Part shown: positions 34,117 through 43,189 of the stretch, piece after piece
Layout: every line of letters begins with the position of its first letter
Position numbering within the stretch: the first letter of the stretch is position 1
Assembly (NCBI RefSeq): GCF_023072615.1
Contig: NZ_JAKNRW010000019.1
Coordinates: 1-64,000 of the forward strand
Direction of reading: 5' to 3'
Length of the DNA: 64,000 nt
From: Pseudomonas violetae
GTDB taxonomy: Bacteria > Pseudomonadota > Gammaproteobacteria > Pseudomonadales > Pseudomonadaceae
Program-made: the position numbers and the translations under genes
Notes under the pieces: generated by a model
What the model saw: only the letters and a program-made list of their open reading frames with translations
Told to the model about the DNA's origin: nothing
The model's database searches: none

Positions 34117-35474
34117 TGGCTGTCACCAGGAAGAAGATCCTGCTCAATGCGTTCAACATGAACTGCATCGGGCACATCAACCACGGCCTGTGGACCCATC
34201 CACGGGACAACTCCACCCAATACAAAACCATCGAATACTGGACTGAGCTGGCGCAGCTGCTGGAGCGCGGACTGTTCGATGGCTTATTCATCGCCGACAT
34301 TGTCGGGGTGTATGACGTCTACCAGAACTCGGTAGACGTGCCGCTCAAAGAGTCGATCCAGTTACCGGTCAACGATCCCCTGCTGCTGGTTTCAGCCATG
34401 GCCGCCGTCACCCGTAACCTTGGATTCGGCCTGACAGCGAACCTGACATATGAGCCGCCGTACCTGTTCGCCAGGCGCATGTCCACGCTCGACCACCTGA
34501 GCCGAGGCCGGGTCGGCTGGAACATCGTCACCGGCTATCTCGACAGCGCTGCCAAGGCCATGGGCTTGAGCGAACAGGTCGAACACGACCGTCGCTACGA
34601 CCAGGCTGACGAATATCTGCAAGTGCTCTACAAACTCTGGGAAGGCAGCTGGGAGAACGGCGCGGTGGTCAACGACTCCGTGCAGCGCATATATGCGCAG
34701 CCAGACAAAGTGCACAAGGTCGAGCACCAGGGTGAGTTCTATCAGGTCGAGGGCTATCACCTCTGCGAACCGTCACCGCAGCGTACCCCGGTACTGTTCC
34801 AGGCCGGCAGCTCGGATCGCGGCTTGCTGTTTGCCGGGCGTCACGCCGAGTGCGTGTTTATCAGCGGGCAGAACAAACCGTCGACCAAGGTCCAGGTGGA
34901 CAAGGTGCGCGCCAGTGCCGTCGAAGCTGGGCGCAATCCCGAGGACATCAAGGTCTTCATGGGCCTGAACGTGATCGTCGGCGAAACATCCGAGCAGGCC
35001 TGGACCAAGCACGCCGAGTACCTGAGCTATGCCAGCGCCGAAGCTGGCGTCGCGCATTTTTCGGCCTCCACGGGCATCGATTTATCCGAGTACGCGCTTG
35101 ATGAACCGATCCCGTACGTGAAAAGCAACGCCATCCAGTCCGCGACCAAGAACCTGCAGAACAACGACTGGAGCCGAGGCAAATTGCTCGAACAACACGC
35201 CCTCGGTGGCCGTTACATCACCGTGGTCGGTTCGCCTGAGCAAGTGGCCGATGAGCTGGAATCGTGGATCGCTGAAACCGGCCTGGACGGCTTCAACCTG
35301 ACGCGCATCGTCACGCCGGAAAGCTATGTGGATTTCATCGAGCTGGTGATTCCGCAGCTGCAGCGTCGAGGCTCGTACAAGACCGCTTACGACGACGGCA
35401 GCCTGCGGGAAAAGCTGTTTCGCGGTGAGGCGCATTTGCCTGCGCAGCACATTGGCTCCGAGTTCCGCCGCTAA
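34116..35474 (+). CDS. FMN-dependent monooxygenase, NtaA/SnaA/DszA type
   Basis: The 452-residue protein is a bacterial-luciferase-like (beta/alpha)8 monooxygenase that uses FMNH2 from a separate reductase. Family marks are the N-terminal KKILLNAFNMNCIGHINHGLWTHP, LSRGRVGWNIVTGYLDSAAKAMG and PVLFQAGSSDRGLLFAGRHAE. Members cleave nitrilotriacetate, dibenzothiophene sulfone or related C-S and C-N bonds. Placement after two sfnB genes and before a MetQNI transporter suggests oxidation of an organosulfur substrate. No FMN reductase gene is in the window, so that partner must lie elsewhere. Confidence 0.85.
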   Translation: MAVTRKKILLNAFNMNCIGHINHGLWTHPRDNSTQYKTIEYWTELAQLLERGLFDGLFIADIVGVYDVYQNSVDVPLKESIQLPVNDPLLLVSAMAAVTRNLGFGLTANLTYEPPYLFARRMSTLDHLSRGRVGWNIVTGYLDSAAKAMGLSEQVEHDRRYDQADEYLQVLYKLWEGSWENGAVVNDSVQRIYAQPDKVHKVEHQGEFYQVEGYHLCEPSPQRTPVLFQAGSSDRGLLFAGRHAECVFISGQNKPSTKVQVDKVRASAVEAGRNPEDIKVFMGLNVIVGETSEQAWTKHAEYLSYASAEAGVAHFSASTGIDLSEYALDEPIPYVKSNAIQSATKNLQNNDWSRGKLLEQHALGGRYITVVGSPEQVADELESWIAETGLDGFNLTRIVTPESYVDFIELVIPQLQRRGSYKTAYDDGSLREKLFRGEAHLPAQHIGSEFRR

Positions 35475-35549
35475 AAGCATCGCGATGCCTGCTCGCGATG
35501 AGGCCCAACCAAACACCCAAATTTTCATGCACTGACTGGAAAAACCATC

Positions 35550-36359
35550 ATGACCAAAAAACGTCTCTCTCACCCAGTAAAAGCACTGGCCCTGGCCTTA
35601 GGTCTCTTCAGTTCGGTGATCTTCGCCGCTGATCCACCACTGAGAGTCGGCACCACCGCCGCCTTTGCCATTCCCCTGGAAGCCGCAGTCGAAGAAGCCA
35701 ACAAGCAAGGCCTTAAGGTCGAGCTGGTTGAATTCAGCGACTGGATCGCCCCCAACGTCAGCCTCGCCGCCGGCGACATCGATGTGAACTATTTCCAGCA
35801 CATCCCGTTCCTGGAAAATGCCAAGGCCGCTGCGGGTGTTGACCTGGTGCCGTTCGCGCCGGGAATCATCAACAATGTCGGTCTCTACTCGAAAAAATAC
35901 AAAAGCTTCGACGAGCTGCCAGAAGGCGCCACCGTCGCGATCGCCAACGACCCGATCAACAGCGGCCGCGGCCTGCAACTGTTGGCCAAGGCCGGGCTGA
36001 TCACCCTAAAACAGGGTGTCGGCTACAAGGCCACCGAAGAGGACATCATCGCCAATCCGAAGAAAATCAAGATTCTCCAAGTCGAAGCAGTGCAATTGGT
36101 ACGAGCTTACGATGACGCCGACCTGGTGCAGGGCTACCCGGCCTACATCCGCCTGTCCAAGACCTTTGACGCCGGCTCTGCCCTGCTGTTCGACGGCCTT
36201 GATCACAAGGAATACATCATCCAGTTTGTGATCCAGCCAAAGAGAAAAACCGACCCGCGCCTGATCAAGTTCGTCGACATTTACCAGCATTCGCCAGCCG
36301 TTCGCGCAGCCCTGGATCAAGCCCACGGCAAGCTCTATCAAGCTGGCTGGGAAAGCTGA
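35550..36359 (+). CDS. MetQ/NlpA-family ABC substrate-binding protein, copy 1
   Basis: The 269-residue protein has a signal peptide (MTKKRLSHPVKAL...VIFAADP) and the NlpA fold (PLRVGTTAAFAIPLEAAVEEANKQGLKVELVEFSDWIAPNVSLAAGDIDVNYFQHIPFLE shown in parts here). There is no lipobox cysteine, so unlike E. coli MetQ it should be a soluble periplasmic protein. The next two genes encode its ATPase and permease. Because it follows sfnB and a monooxygenase, an organosulfur compound rather than methionine may be the ligand; this is inferred from context. Confidence 0.85.
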   Translation: MTKKRLSHPVKALALALGLFSSVIFAADPPLRVGTTAAFAIPLEAAVEEANKQGLKVELVEFSDWIAPNVSLAAGDIDVNYFQHIPFLENAKAAAGVDLVPFAPGIINNVGLYSKKYKSFDELPEGATVAIANDPINSGRGLQLLAKAGLITLKQGVGYKATEEDIIANPKKIKILQVEAVQLVRAYDDADLVQGYPAYIRLSKTFDAGSALLFDGLDHKEYIIQFVIQPKRKTDPRLIKFVDIYQHSPAVRAALDQAHGKLYQAGWES

Positions 36360-36361
36360 GA

Positions 36362-37483
36362 ATGAACGCTGCCACCCAACTGCGACTGGATGTTCCAGAG
36401 CAACGTAATGCGCAACAAGGCGAGCGGCACCCGGACCTGAATCGCGCCCACGTGCGCTTCGTTGGCCTGGGCAAAACCTACAACGGCCAGCAGGGTCCGG
36501 TAGCGGCACTGCACGGCATCGACCTGGCGATCCAGCGCGGCGAAGTGTTCGGCATCATCGGCCGTAGCGGTGCCGGCAAGTCGTCGCTGATCCGCACCAT
36601 TAACCGTCTCGAACAACCGAGCAGCGGTCGGGTGCTGATCGATCAGGTAGACATCGGCGAGTTCGATGAAGACCGCCTGGTGGCGCTGCGCAGACGCATT
36701 GGCATGATCTTCCAGCACTTCAACCTGATGTCCGCCAAGACGGTGTGGCAGAACGTCGAGTTGCCGCTGAAAGTCGCCGGAGTGCCCAAGGAAAAGCGCG
36801 AGCGCAAAGTGCGCGAGCTGCTGGAACTGGTTGGTCTGGAAGGCAAACACAAGGCCTACCCGGCGCAGCTGTCCGGCGGGCAGAAACAACGAGTGGGTAT
36901 CGCACGGGCCCTGGTACATGACCCGGCGATTCTCCTGTGCGACGAAGCGACTTCGGCACTGGACCCGGAGACCACGCAATCAATCCTCGGCCTGCTGCGC
37001 GAGATCAACCAGCGCCTGGGGCTGACCATCGTGCTGATCACCCACGAGATGGCGGTGATCCGCGACATCTGCGACCGCGTGGTGGTGTTGGAGCACGGAC
37101 AAATCGTCGAACAGGGCCCGGTCTGGGAAGTGTTTGGCGACCCGCAGTATGAAGTCAGCAAAACCCTGCTCGCGCCGCTGCAGCACGCCCTGCCGCAGGA
37201 ATTGCAGAGCCGTTTGCAGCCGCAACCACAGTCCCCGAACGCCGCCGTGGTGCTGCGCCTGCAGTTCACCGGCAGCGCCACTGACGAGCCCGACCTGGCC
37301 GCGTTGTTCAGCGCCCTCGGCGGTCGCGTGCGCTTGCTGCAAGGTGGTGTGGAGCGGATTCAGGGACATGCCCTCGGGCAACTGCTACTGGCGGTCTCAG
37401 GCTCGTCACTCGGGGCACAGCAATTGCGCCAACGCGCCGGGCAATGGGCGCAACAGGTAGAGGTGCTTGGCTATGTGGTTTGA
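36362..37483 (+). CDS. MetN-type ABC transporter ATPase with NIL domain
   Basis: The 373-residue ATPase has Walker A GRSGAGKS (67-74), signature LSGGQKQR, Walker B LLCDEATSALD and the His in ITHEMAVI. The last 80 residues form the NIL regulatory domain of MetN (VVLRLQFTG...GHALGQLLLAVSG), which in E. coli binds methionine and inhibits transport. An extra 25 or so polar residues precede the ATPase core. It starts two bases after metQ and overlaps the permease by 11 bases. Confidence 0.9.
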   Translation: MNAATQLRLDVPEQRNAQQGERHPDLNRAHVRFVGLGKTYNGQQGPVAALHGIDLAIQRGEVFGIIGRSGAGKSSLIRTINRLEQPSSGRVLIDQVDIGEFDEDRLVALRRRIGMIFQHFNLMSAKTVWQNVELPLKVAGVPKEKRERKVRELLELVGLEGKHKAYPAQLSGGQKQRVGIARALVHDPAILLCDEATSALDPETTQSILGLLREINQRLGLTIVLITHEMAVIRDICDRVVVLEHGQIVEQGPVWEVFGDPQYEVSKTLLAPLQHALPQELQSRLQPQPQSPNAAVVLRLQFTGSATDEPDLAALFSALGGRVRLLQGGVERIQGHALGQLLLAVSGSSLGAQQLRQRAGQWAQQVEVLGYVV

Positions 37484-38117
37484 TCGGTTGCTGCAAGGCT
37501 TTATCGACACCTTTCTGATGGTGGGAGTGTCGTCATTGATCGCGCTGCTGGCGGGCATTCCGCTGGCGGTGATTCTGGTGACCAGCGCCAAGGGCGGCAT
37601 CTACGAAGCTCCGGCGCTGAACCGCGCACTGGGTGCGTTCGTGAACCTGTTCCGCTCAATTCCGTTTTTGATCTTGATGGTGGCTTTGATTCCGTTCACC
37701 CGGCTGATCGTTGGCACCACCTACGGCGTCTGGGCTGCCGTGGTGCCCCTGACGATTGCCGCTACGCCGTTTTTTGCGCGCATTGCCGAGGTCAGCCTGC
37801 GCGAGGTGGATCATGGGCTGATCGAAGCGGCGCAAGCGATGGGCTGCCGGCGCTGGCACATTATCTGGCACGTGCTGTTGCCTGAAGCGCTGCCGGGGAT
37901 TGTTGGCGGGTTCACCATCACCCTGGTCACCATGATCAACTCATCGGCCATGGCCGGGGCGATTGGTGCCGGCGGGTTGGGTGACATCGCTTATCGGTAC
38001 GGCTATCAGCGGTTTGATAGCCAGATCATGTTGACGGTGATTGTGTTGCTGGTGGTGTTGGTGGCGATGATCCAGCTGGGCGGGGATCGCCTGGCGCGAG
38101 GTCTCAACAAACGCTGA
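37473..38117 (+). CDS. MetI-type ABC transporter permease
   Basis: The 214-residue membrane protein has five helices and the EAA loop (EVSLREVDHGLIEAAQAMGCRRWHIIWHVLLPEALPGIVGG in parts), as in MetI. The ATG at 37473 (MWFDRLLQG) is preferred to the TTG at 37467. It completes the sfnB-monooxygenase-MetQNI operon, which ends at a REP-like pair. Confidence 0.9.
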   Translation: MWFDRLLQGFIDTFLMVGVSSLIALLAGIPLAVILVTSAKGGIYEAPALNRALGAFVNLFRSIPFLILMVALIPFTRLIVGTTYGVWAAVVPLTIAATPFFARIAEVSLREVDHGLIEAAQAMGCRRWHIIWHVLLPEALPGIVGGFTITLVTMINSSAMAGAIGAGGLGDIAYRYGYQRFDSQIMLTVIVLLVVLVAMIQLGGDRLARGLNKR

Positions 38118-38128
38118 CCCAGCCCCTT

Positions 38129-38227
38129 GTAGGAGCGAGCGTGCTCGCGATGGACGTCAACGATTACGCAGGCTTACAGAACGCACGCATCGTTCTTGAA
38201 TTTTTCGCGAGCAAGCTCGCTCCTACA
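38129..38227. repeat. REPIN-like inverted pair with extra single copy
   Basis: TGTAGGAGCGAGCGTGCTCG and its inverse GCGAGCAAGCTCGCTCCTAC span 38129-38227; a further half element (GCGGCTTGCTCGCG, then GCTGCGCAGCAGC) continues to about 38270. It follows the transporter operon. Confidence 0.85.
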
Positions 38228-38318
38228 GGGAATGCGGCTTGCTCGCGAATGGGCTGCGCAGCAGCCGCCTGCTTCATGGCGTATATTCGGCGCATCCCCA
38301 TTGCCCGCGCAGCCCACC

Positions 38319-38948
38319 ATGAAACAGACCCCCGACGACCTGGAAAAAATCACCTCCACTACCCTGGACCATTACAACTCGGTCGCCGAGGGGTTTCGCG
38401 AGGGGACTCGTGATCATGATGTCAGCCAGAATATCGACGCGCTGTTGCGGCATATCCAGGGCACCGCGCCGTTCGACATTCTCGATTTTGGCTGTGGCCC
38501 GGGTCGCGACCTGCAGACGTTTACCCGCATGGGCCACACGGCTGTGGGCCTCGACGGCTCTGAGCAGTTCGCGCAGATGGCGCGCACTGACAGCGGCTGT
38601 GAAGTGTGGCAGCAGGACTTTCTGAAACTGGATTTGCCTGATGAGCGCTTCGACGGGATTTTTGCCAATGCAGTGCTGTTCCATATCCCGCGCCAGGAGT
38701 TGTCGAGGGTGCTAGAGCAATTGCGCGGAGCGTTGAAGCCCGGTGGCGTGTTGTTCAGTTCAAACCCTCGCGGGCAGAACCAGGAAGGTTGGAATGGGCC
38801 GCGGTATGGGGCTTATCACGACTGGCAGGCGTGGCAGCAATTGCTGATCGAGGCGGGGTTTGTGGAGTTGGAGCATTACTACCGGCCGGCCGGGCTGCCG
38901 CTGGAGCAGCAGCCTTGGTTGGCGAGTGTGTGGCGCAAGCCCGGGTAA
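38319..38948 (+). CDS. Class I SAM-dependent methyltransferase
   Basis: The 209-residue protein has the class I Rossmann methyltransferase motifs: FDILDFGCGPGRDL (motif I, about residues 50-63), AVGLDGSEQF (acidic loop binding the SAM ribose), WQQDFLKLDLPDERFDGIFANAVLFHI and LKPGGVLFSS. It probably methylates a small molecule, but the substrate cannot be read. ATG at 38319 fits the family start; upstream in-frame codons run through a repeat. It is convergent with the RND pump gene. Confidence 0.8.
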   Translation: MKQTPDDLEKITSTTLDHYNSVAEGFREGTRDHDVSQNIDALLRHIQGTAPFDILDFGCGPGRDLQTFTRMGHTAVGLDGSEQFAQMARTDSGCEVWQQDFLKLDLPDERFDGIFANAVLFHIPRQELSRVLEQLRGALKPGGVLFSSNPRGQNQEGWNGPRYGAYHDWQAWQQLLIEAGFVELEHYYRPAGLPLEQQPWLASVWRKPG

Positions 38949-38961
38949 TCTGGCAGGACGC

Positions 38962-39055
38962 CATCGCGGGCAAGCCCGCTTCCACAGTGATAAAGGTAGG
39001 ACCACAAATGTATGATCCTCCCTGATACCTGTGGGAGCGGGCTCGCCCGCGATGA
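38962..39055. repeat. REPIN-like inverted pair of REP elements
   Basis: ATCGCGGGCAAGCCCGCTTC and the inverse GAGCGGGCTCGCCCGCGAT lie between the convergent methyltransferase and triC-like genes. Confidence 0.85.
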
Positions 39056-39071
39056 GCGCGAAGCGCTCGCT

Positions 39072-42000
39072 TTACTGCGCGTCCGGTTTCGGCTCGCGAA
39101 TTTTGTACCAGGCCACATACAGCGCCGGCAGAAACAGCAGCGTCAACAAGGTTGCGATGATGATCCCGCCAATCATCGCGTAGGCCATCGGCCCCCAGAA
39201 CACTTCCCGGGCAATCGGGATCATCCCCAGGCTCGCCGCTGCTGCCGTCAGCAGAATCGGCCGGCGCCGATGTTCTGTGGCTTGCACCACCGAGTCCCAC
39301 GGCGAGTAGCCGTCTTTCTCGAAGGCCTCGATCTGCGTCACCAGGATCACCGAGTTACGGATGATGATACCGATCAGCGCGAGAATCCCCAGGATTGCCA
39401 CGAAACCCATCGGCGTGCCGGTCGGGATCAGCGCCAGCACCACGCCGATCAAGCCGAGCGGCGCGACGCTGGCGACCAGGAACAGCTTCTGCACGCTTTG
39501 CAACTGGATCATCAGGAGCGTCGCCATCAGGAACAGCATCAGTGGCACGACCTTGGCGATCGGGCCCTGAGCCTTGCCACTTTCCTCGACCGTACCACCG
39601 GTGGCGACCTTGTAGCCGACCGGCAATGTCGAGGCGAACTGGTCGATGGCCGGCTTGAGTTGTTTGACCAGATCGGTCGGCTGAATCTCATCTCGCACTG
39701 CCGCCTTGATGGTGATCGTCGGCTTGCGGTCGCGACGCCAAACCAGGGGCTGCTCAAGTTCATATTGCACGGTGGCGAACGATAACAGCGGAATCGACGT
39801 ACCACTTGGGGTAACGATCTGCAGGTTCTGCAGGGTCTCAGGCGTGCCACGTTCGGCGTCCACCGCGCGCCCCACCACGTTGATCAGATAGATATCGTCA
39901 TCCACCTGGGTCACGGGCGCACCCACCACGATGCTGTTCATCAGGTTGGCCACGTCTTCCGAGGACAGCCCCAGCTGCCGCGCCTTGTCCTGGGCGATGT
40001 CGATGCGCAGGACTTTGCCCGGCTCGTTCCAGTCGTAGATGATCTCGCCAATGTGCGAGTTCTTGTCCAGTTCAGTGGCCAGCGCGATCGCATGCTTGCG
40101 CACTTGATCGATATCCTTGCCGCTGACCCGGTACTGGATCGGCCGCCCTACCGGCGGGCCCATCTCCAGGGCCTGGACGTAGCTGCCAATGCCGACGAAA
40201 TCCTTGCGCAGACGCTCACGCAAACGCTGGCTCAGGGCCGTGCGCGATTCCAGCCCCTTGCTGACGATGACCAATTGCGCGTAGTACGGGTTCTGCAGTT
40301 GCTGGTCGAGGGGAAGGTAGAAACGGATCGCACCTTCACCGATGTAAGTGCTCCAGCGCACAATGTCCGGGTCGCCCTTGAGCGTTTCTTCGAGCCTGTC
40401 CACCGCCTTGCGGGTTTCAGCGATGGAAGCGTTTTGCGGCAGGTTCAGGTCGACGAGAATTTCCGGACGGTCAGAGGACGGGAAGAACTGGTTCTGCACA
40501 AATTGCATGGAGTACACCGACGCCAAGAACAGCGCAATGGTAATTCCGATCGCCCACCAGCGATTGCGCATGGCCCACAACATGCCCCCGTTGAACGCCC
40601 GCCCGACGCGGCCGGGTTCGGCGTTGTGCGGCTTCACATTGGCGCTGAGAATATGCACGCCGATCACCGGGGCAAACAGCACCGCAACCACCCATGACAC
40701 CAGCATCGCCACCGCGATTACCGCAAACAGCGTGAAGGTGTACTCGCCAGCCGAGCTGGCGTTGAGGCCGATCGGCACGAAGCCGGCAACGGTCACCAGC
40801 GTACCGGTGAGCATCGGGAAAGCCGTCGAGGTGTAGGCGAACGTCGCCGCCTGCTCCTTGGTTTCGCCCATTTCCAGGCGCGTGACCATCATCTCGACCG
40901 TGATCATTGCGTCGTCCACCAGCAGGCCAAGGGCAATGATCAAGGCGCCGAGGGAGATCCGCTGCATGGTAATGCCGCTGTACTCCATGAAGACGAAGAC
41001 CATCGCCAGCACCAGCGGAATCGAGCAAGCCACCACCAGCCCGGCACGCACGCCGAGGCTGATGAAGCTGACGATCAGCACGATCACCACCGCCTCGAAC
41101 AGAGCGCTGGTAAAGCCGCCGACTGCTTTTTCCACCACTTCCGCCTGGTCGGAAACGCTGTGCACGCCCACGCCCACCGGCAGGTCGGCAGTCAGTTCCT
41201 CCATGCGTTGATGCAGGGCCTTGCCGAAGTCCTGGATGTTGCCACCCTTCTTCATGGCGATTGCCAGGCCGATGGCGGTCTGGCCATTGAAACGGAATTC
41301 GGGCGTTGCCGGGTCAACGTAGCCGCGGCTAATTTCCGCGATGTCGGCCAGGCGATAGAAACGATCATTGAGTTTGAGATTGACGTCAGCCAGGTCTTTT
41401 TCGGAATCGAACTGGCCGGAAGTGCGTACCGAGATCCGCTCTGGACCTGCCTCGATCACACCTGCAGGGGTCACCGCGTTCTGCGATTGCAGGCTCTGCA
41501 CCACCTGGCGCTGATCAATGCCCAAAGCCGCGAGTTTGCGAGTGGAGAAATTCAGGTAGAGCACTTCGTCCTGCTCGCCAACCATCTCGACTTTGCCCAA
41601 CCCTGGTACGTCGCGGATCTGCGCGCGGACCTGTTCGACATAGTCGCGCAACTGGCGCAGCGACAGTCCATCCGTGGTGAAGGCGTACACCGAACCGAAC
41701 ACGTCGCCGAACTCGTCGTTGAATCCCGGCCCTTGCAGGCCCTTGGGGAAGTCGCCGCGAATGTCGTTGATCTTCTTGCGCACCTGGTACCAGATTTCCG
41801 GGATGTCCTTGGCACTGGTGGTGTCGCGAAGGTAGACGAACACCGTGGATTCACCGGGTCTGGTGTAACTTTTGACGTAGTCGAGGGAGTCGAGCTCTTC
41901 GAGTTTTTTCTCGATGCGATCTGTGACCTGCTTGAGGGTTTCTTCCTGGGTCGCGCCCGGCCAACGGGTCTGGATGACCATGGTCTTGATGGTGAACGAG

Positions 42001-42125
42001 GGGTCTTCCTCACGGCCCAGGTTCATGTAGGAGAACACGCCCATCAGCAGCGCGACGAACATCAAATACCACACAAACGACTGATGCTTGAGGGCCCATT
42101 CGGATAAATTGAAACTCCCTTTCAT
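39072..42125 (-). CDS. triC: RND efflux pump inner-membrane subunit, TriC-like
   Basis: The 1017-residue transporter has twelve membrane helices, two large periplasmic loops and the proton-relay Asp pair 404-405 (LLVDDAMITVE) of hydrophobe/amphiphile RND pumps. Two membrane-fusion lipoprotein genes precede it, which is the distinctive make-up of P. aeruginosa TriABC, a triclosan and SDS pump that uses the outer-membrane channel OpmH. No outer-membrane channel gene is next to it here, again as for TriABC. The substrate range is inferred. Overlaps of four bases join all three genes. Confidence 0.85.
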   Translation of the reverse strand: MKGSFNLSEWALKHQSFVWYLMFVALLMGVFSYMNLGREEDPSFTIKTMVIQTRWPGATQEETLKQVTDRIEKKLEELDSLDYVKSYTRPGESTVFVYLRDTTSAKDIPEIWYQVRKKINDIRGDFPKGLQGPGFNDEFGDVFGSVYAFTTDGLSLRQLRDYVEQVRAQIRDVPGLGKVEMVGEQDEVLYLNFSTRKLAALGIDQRQVVQSLQSQNAVTPAGVIEAGPERISVRTSGQFDSEKDLADVNLKLNDRFYRLADIAEISRGYVDPATPEFRFNGQTAIGLAIAMKKGGNIQDFGKALHQRMEELTADLPVGVGVHSVSDQAEVVEKAVGGFTSALFEAVVIVLIVSFISLGVRAGLVVACSIPLVLAMVFVFMEYSGITMQRISLGALIIALGLLVDDAMITVEMMVTRLEMGETKEQAATFAYTSTAFPMLTGTLVTVAGFVPIGLNASSAGEYTFTLFAVIAVAMLVSWVVAVLFAPVIGVHILSANVKPHNAEPGRVGRAFNGGMLWAMRNRWWAIGITIALFLASVYSMQFVQNQFFPSSDRPEILVDLNLPQNASIAETRKAVDRLEETLKGDPDIVRWSTYIGEGAIRFYLPLDQQLQNPYYAQLVIVSKGLESRTALSQRLRERLRKDFVGIGSYVQALEMGPPVGRPIQYRVSGKDIDQVRKHAIALATELDKNSHIGEIIYDWNEPGKVLRIDIAQDKARQLGLSSEDVANLMNSIVVGAPVTQVDDDIYLINVVGRAVDAERGTPETLQNLQIVTPSGTSIPLLSFATVQYELEQPLVWRRDRKPTITIKAAVRDEIQPTDLVKQLKPAIDQFASTLPVGYKVATGGTVEESGKAQGPIAKVVPLMLFLMATLLMIQLQSVQKLFLVASVAPLGLIGVVLALIPTGTPMGFVAILGILALIGIIIRNSVILVTQIEAFEKDGYSPWDSVVQATEHRRRPILLTAAAASLGMIPIAREVFWGPMAYAMIGGIIIATLLTLLFLPALYVAWYKIREPKPDAQ

Positions 42126-43189
42126 TGCGGGCTTTCCTCGTCGATTTTTACTTTTTGCCCGGGTTTCAGGCTGTTCACGCCGGCGCTGACCACGCGCTCG
42201 CCAGACTTCACGCCGTCGGCCAGTACCACCGTGCTGTCAGTGCGGCTGATGAGGTGAACGTCTCGCGGCGAAACGGTTTGGGTTTGTGCATCGATCACCC
42301 AGATTCGCGACTTGCCATCGACCTCTTGCAAGGCGCTGACCGGCAATTCGATCCGCGGCTTGATCGCCGAGCTGAGGGTCACGCTGATGGCTGTGCCCAG
42401 GCGAAAACCCGGTGGCGAATCGGTCAAGGTCAGGCGCGCGCGCCGGGTGCGAGTTGCACTTTGCGCCTGGGGTTCGATTTCGCGAACGATGGCGGTGGCG
42501 GTGGTGCTCGGATCGAGCTGCGAGGCGACCTGGAACACCACATCCGTGGGCAACTGGTCGACCAGGGTGTCCGGCAGGTCGATCACCGCTTCCTTTATAT
42601 CAGGCCGCGCCAGGGTCACCACTTGCTGACCTGCAGTGACGACTTGGCCGGCTTCGGCATTCCACGCGGTGACGATGGCCTTGTGGTCGGTGCGCAGCTC
42701 GACGTAGCCAAGTTGGTCTTTGGCCTGATCGACGGCCGCCTTGGCTTGATCAAGGGACGCCTGGGTGGTTTTCAGGTCAGTCTGGGCGATGTCCAACTGG
42801 GCCTGCGCGCCCACCCCGCGATTGAACAGCTCCTGCTGGCGTCGGGCATTGGCCTGGGCGTTGATGAACTGAGCCTGGATCTTCGCCAGATCGCCCTGGG
42901 CAGCGCGCAGCTGGTTCTGCTGATCCGTGGGATCAAGTGTGGCAAGCAAGGCGCCCTTCTCGACTTCGGCACCCACATCGACATTACGGCTGGCAATGCG
43001 CCCGGGCACGCGGAAGCCGACGTTGCTCTCATAACGCGCCTGGATATTGCCGGCGAAGCGCCCGAGATTTTCCTCGTTGAGCGCCAGCACCTTGATGAAC
43101 AGCACCGGACGCACCGGCTCCGGTGGCGCTTCTTTCTTCGAGCAGGCCGCCAGCATGACGCTGGCTAAAACCAGCAACAGGCGCTTCAT
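42122..43189 (-). CDS. triB: Membrane-fusion lipoprotein of RND pump, TriB-like
   Basis: The 355-residue protein begins with a lipoprotein signal (MKRLLLVLASVMLAAC, lipid Cys 16) and has the periplasmic adaptor layout: lipoyl half-motif (VGFRVPGRIASRNVDVGAEV), a long alpha-hairpin (residues about 90-160), second lipoyl half (VTAWNAEAGQVVTAGQQVV) and beta-barrel. It is the second of two adaptor genes ahead of the pump; in TriABC both adaptors are needed and act as a pair. It overlaps its neighbours by four bases on each side. Confidence 0.85.
   Translation of the reverse strand: MKRLLLVLASVMLAACSKKEAPPEPVRPVLFIKVLALNEENLGRFAGNIQARYESNVGFRVPGRIASRNVDVGAEVEKGALLATLDPTDQQNQLRAAQGDLAKIQAQFINAQANARRQQELFNRGVGAQAQLDIAQTDLKTTQASLDQAKAAVDQAKDQLGYVELRTDHKAIVTAWNAEAGQVVTAGQQVVTLARPDIKEAVIDLPDTLVDQLPTDVVFQVASQLDPSTTATAIVREIEPQAQSATRTRRARLTLTDSPPGFRLGTAISVTLSSAIKPRIELPVSALQEVDGKSRIWVIDAQTQTVSPRDVHLISRTDSTVVLADGVKSGERVVSAGVNSLKPGQKVKIDEESPQ

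Noticed and set aside
37141..37480. Possible separate gene at the end of the MetN-like ATPase
   Set aside because: This is the NIL domain fused to the ATPase, as is normal for MetN.
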